The notes under the pieces are model-generated. The model ran no database searches and was not told where the DNA came from. It saw only the letters and a list, made by a program, of their open reading frames with translations. Made by a program: the position numbers and the translations under genes. DNA of 64,000 nt from Fidelibacterota bacterium (GTDB lineage Bacteria > Fidelibacterota > Marinisomatia > Marinisomatales > UBA1611): the NCBI GenBank assembly GCA_016784605.1, contig JADHUI010000001.1:91543-155542 (forward strand), given 5' to 3'. Below, piece by piece: positions 62,571 through 64,000 of this stretch. Each line of letters begins with the position of its first letter. The first letter of the stretch is position 1.

Positions 62571-62756
62571 CTAATTCAATAAAATAAGTTTTTGTGTTAG
62601 AGTGAAGTCACTAGAAATCATTTTTACAAAATAAATCCCGCTGGGGTGATTGCCAATAGCCCGCTCTGACGTCCATTCCGCATCTGTAGAAAGGGTATCT
62701 TGGGAAGAGCCAAACCACCCAATAAAGGCAACCATTAAAATGTAATATTTCTTCAT
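62571..62756 (-). pseudogene. relic of a sorting-domain protein (signal peptide joined to C-terminal tail)
   Basis: 61 residues: a signal peptide (YYILMVAFIGWFGSSQD), a 15-residue junction, then only the last 28 residues of a sorting domain (GNHPSGIYFVKMISSDFTLT). The DNA of the tail is identical over 35 bases (62608-62642) to the gene at 61468 (61505-61539). This looks like an internal deletion that removed the body of a second sorting-domain gene. If translated, the product would have no functional domain. Confidence 0.65.
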
Positions 62757-62855
62757 TTTATCCTCCTTTTTTGGGGATAAAGAAATGATTTATATGAACG
62801 AAAGAAAGATTACAAAGAAGATTGATTTATATCAATTAAAATCAATATAAATTTT

Positions 62856-63410
62856 TTAGGCGTGTCCGCCAATACCGGAACTATGGCCTAAATCCATTCC
62901 GAGAGAGCCTGCAGCTTGTTTCCACATTTGTTCTGGTGGCATTTTAAAGACAAAATCGGATGTAGTGGATTGCAGAAGCCAATCACCATTTTCAATTTCA
63001 CGCTCCAATTGTCCAGACCCCCAACCTGCATGGCCTAACATTAATTTATAGGGGATATTATCTGTTTTACGTAATTCAGATAATATTTGTTTTTGACTCG
63101 TAATGGCAAAATCATCTGAAACTTTTACAGTGCCTTCCGATTCAAATGATCCTGCATGAAGAACAATTCCACGCTCGAGTAAAACAGGTCCACCAAAGAA
63201 AATTTCCGGAACAGCTTCGAGTAAATTATCTTCTCCCACATATAATTGTTCAAATAAGTCCATCAAATCGGGTTGTTGAAATCGTTTGTTTATAACAAGG
63301 CCCATAGCACCATCCTTGGAATGTTCACAAATAAATACCACAGAACTAGCAAAGAAAGGGTCTTGCATGTGGGGCATGGAAATAAGGATATGATTTTGAA
63401 GGGATGCCAT
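62856..63410 (-). CDS. yqgE: YqgE/AlgH family protein
   Basis: 184 residues of UPF0301/DUF179. HILISMPHMQDPFFASSVVF, DGAMGLVINKRFQQPD, FFGGPVLLERGIVLHAGSFE and MLGHAGWGSGQLEREIENGD are conserved blocks. The family's biochemical role is poorly known; AlgH affects alginate regulation in Pseudomonas. Single gene next to the repeat island. Confidence 0.9.
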   Translation of the reverse strand: MASLQNHILISMPHMQDPFFASSVVFICEHSKDGAMGLVINKRFQQPDLMDLFEQLYVGEDNLLEAVPEIFFGGPVLLERGIVLHAGSFESEGTVKVSDDFAITSQKQILSELRKTDNIPYKLMLGHAGWGSGQLEREIENGDWLLQSTTSDFVFKMPPEQMWKQAAGSLGMDLGHSSGIGGHA

Positions 63411-63798
63411 GAAAAAAAGTACCGCTTCTAATGATTCAAGTCAAGATGAAGAATGTTTCTTTTCCAAATATTTTTTGATTTTGGAATCCACTTATACCAG
63501 TGATAAACCAAAGCATGGATTCCTGGTCGAAGCCAGAAATGACACTTATTTTTTAAAGTCACTGCGAGTCCTGCGAAAAGCGGGATGGAGTTGAAAATCC
63601 CGTCGAATGACGGGACAATCTCCTTGAATGGGTCGGGATTTAACCTAGGAGCTGATGAGATTACCATGTCGCAAGCTCCTCGTAATGACTTGTTTGTTTT
63701 GAACGTCATTCAGGAACCTACTTCTGTAGGCAATACATCAAAGATTGGATTCCAGATCAGCGCTAGGAATAACTCTTTTTTTATTCAAAAGGATGATT
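63411..63798. repeat. island of dispersed repeats in a non-coding gap
   Basis: About 390 bases without a credible gene. Stretches resemble well-known intergenic repeats: GGATTCCTGGTCGAAGCCAG before GAAATGAC (63517-63543), a CGGGATGG/ATCCCG hairpin-like segment with ATGACGGGACAATCTCC (63581-63623), ACCATGTCGCAAGCTCCTCG before TAATGAC (63663-63689), and GGATTCCAGATCAGCGCTAG followed by GAATAAC (63747-63773). Several short frames run through it but only as translated repeat. The repeat identity is from memory; copies elsewhere would confirm it. Confidence 0.55.
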
Positions 63799-63993
63799 TC
63801 AATTTTTAATATATTGGGACAATCCAAAAAAGGATAAACTTCCTGTTAATAGAGTAGCAACGAGTCTCACTGAAGTCGGTAATGTATATCCACCAAATAC
63901 AATGGTATTATTCCCGAATAAAGTGGACGCATAAAGCAAACAGACGCATCCAAAGAGTATGCCTGAAATGAGGAAATAGAGTTTTGAATTCAT
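63799..63993 (-). CDS. small membrane protein
   Basis: 64 residues starting at ATG 63993, with two hydrophobic helices (LYFLISGILFGCVCLLYAST; SVRLVATLLTGSLSFFGLSQ). No family recognised. The frame is clean and the composition is normal for the window, but the evidence is limited to that. It lies next to the repeat island and the window end. Confidence 0.55.
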   Translation of the reverse strand: MNSKLYFLISGILFGCVCLLYASTLFGNNTIVFGGYTLPTSVRLVATLLTGSLSFFGLSQYIKN

Positions 63994-64000
63994 AGGCTAA

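Noticed and set aside
63409-63809. Short frames on both strands (63409-63594, 63585-63809 plus; 63428-63709 minus)
   Set aside because: They run through dispersed repeats, have no ribosome binding site and share no recognisable domain.

Overview
The window is AT-rich, densely coded bacterial DNA, with no rRNA, tRNA or CRISPR seen. Its gene complement points to a Gram-negative bacterium of the Fibrobacterota-Chlorobi-Bacteroidota assemblage, and I favour a marine Candidatus Marinimicrobia (SAR406/Neomarinimicrobiota) lineage. The pointers are lipid A genes (lpxB, lpxK), secreted proteins ending in a Por/type-IX-like sorting domain (PNPFNPTTT... GxYxxK), a DUF5916 barrel protein, a b558-type succinate dehydrogenase, and FG-GAP and putative-Ig surface proteins. 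The phylum call is inference from gene content.

Layout. 1-3.8 kb: a PspC-like membrane protein cut by the window edge, then a DUF5916 outer-membrane protein split by a one-base frameshift. 4-8.3 kb: aldo/keto reductase, a RimB/RimK-type protease and ligase pair, Smr protein, phenylalanine 4-hydroxylase and a TPR lipoprotein. 8.37-15.5 kb: one transcription unit with a textbook promoter and terminator. It encodes two envelope proteins (one a barrel-TPR fusion), MotA, MotB, a divergent FliF-like protein with a long coiled-coil insert, and FliG. No other flagellar gene is in the window, so it looks like a stand-alone rotary-motor module. 15.5-23.1 kb: tryptophanase, a TerB/SPOR-like membrane protein, asparagine synthetase, a CDGSH protein and pyruvate phosphate dikinase. 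asnB is preceded by a complete leader-peptide attenuator: a 27-residue peptide with 10 Asn codons, an antiterminator and an intrinsic terminator.

23.2-30.1 kb: secreted or surface proteins made of short aromatic repeats, including a 1029-residue MORN-like protein. 30.2-32.2 kb: glutamate-cysteine ligase-like protein overlapping a C26 gamma-glutamyl hydrolase-like protein. 32.3-35.6 kb: sdhCAB. 35.7-40.3 kb (minus): outer-membrane protein, C-terminal processing protease, ExbB, two ExbD and TonB. 40.5-46.7 kb: two large FG-GAP and Ig-like surface proteins. 46.7-51.1 kb (minus): lipid A cluster (Gfo/Idh oxidoreductase, ICMT-like methyltransferase, lpxB, DUF374 acyltransferase, lpxK). 51.2-55.6 kb: acidic-tailed membrane protein, YchF, FabA, a FabI-type enoyl reductase and a PAP2-methyltransferase fusion. 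55.6-64 kb: TPR lipoprotein, two transporters, PDZ protein, metallo-hydrolase, AlkD-like protein, sorting-domain proteins with a truncated relic, YqgE, and an island of dispersed repeats.

The two observations most worth following are the asparagine attenuator in front of asnB (19931-20115) and the MotAB-FliF-FliG module (8371-15520). Both rest on sequence that can be read directly, but their function is inferred.
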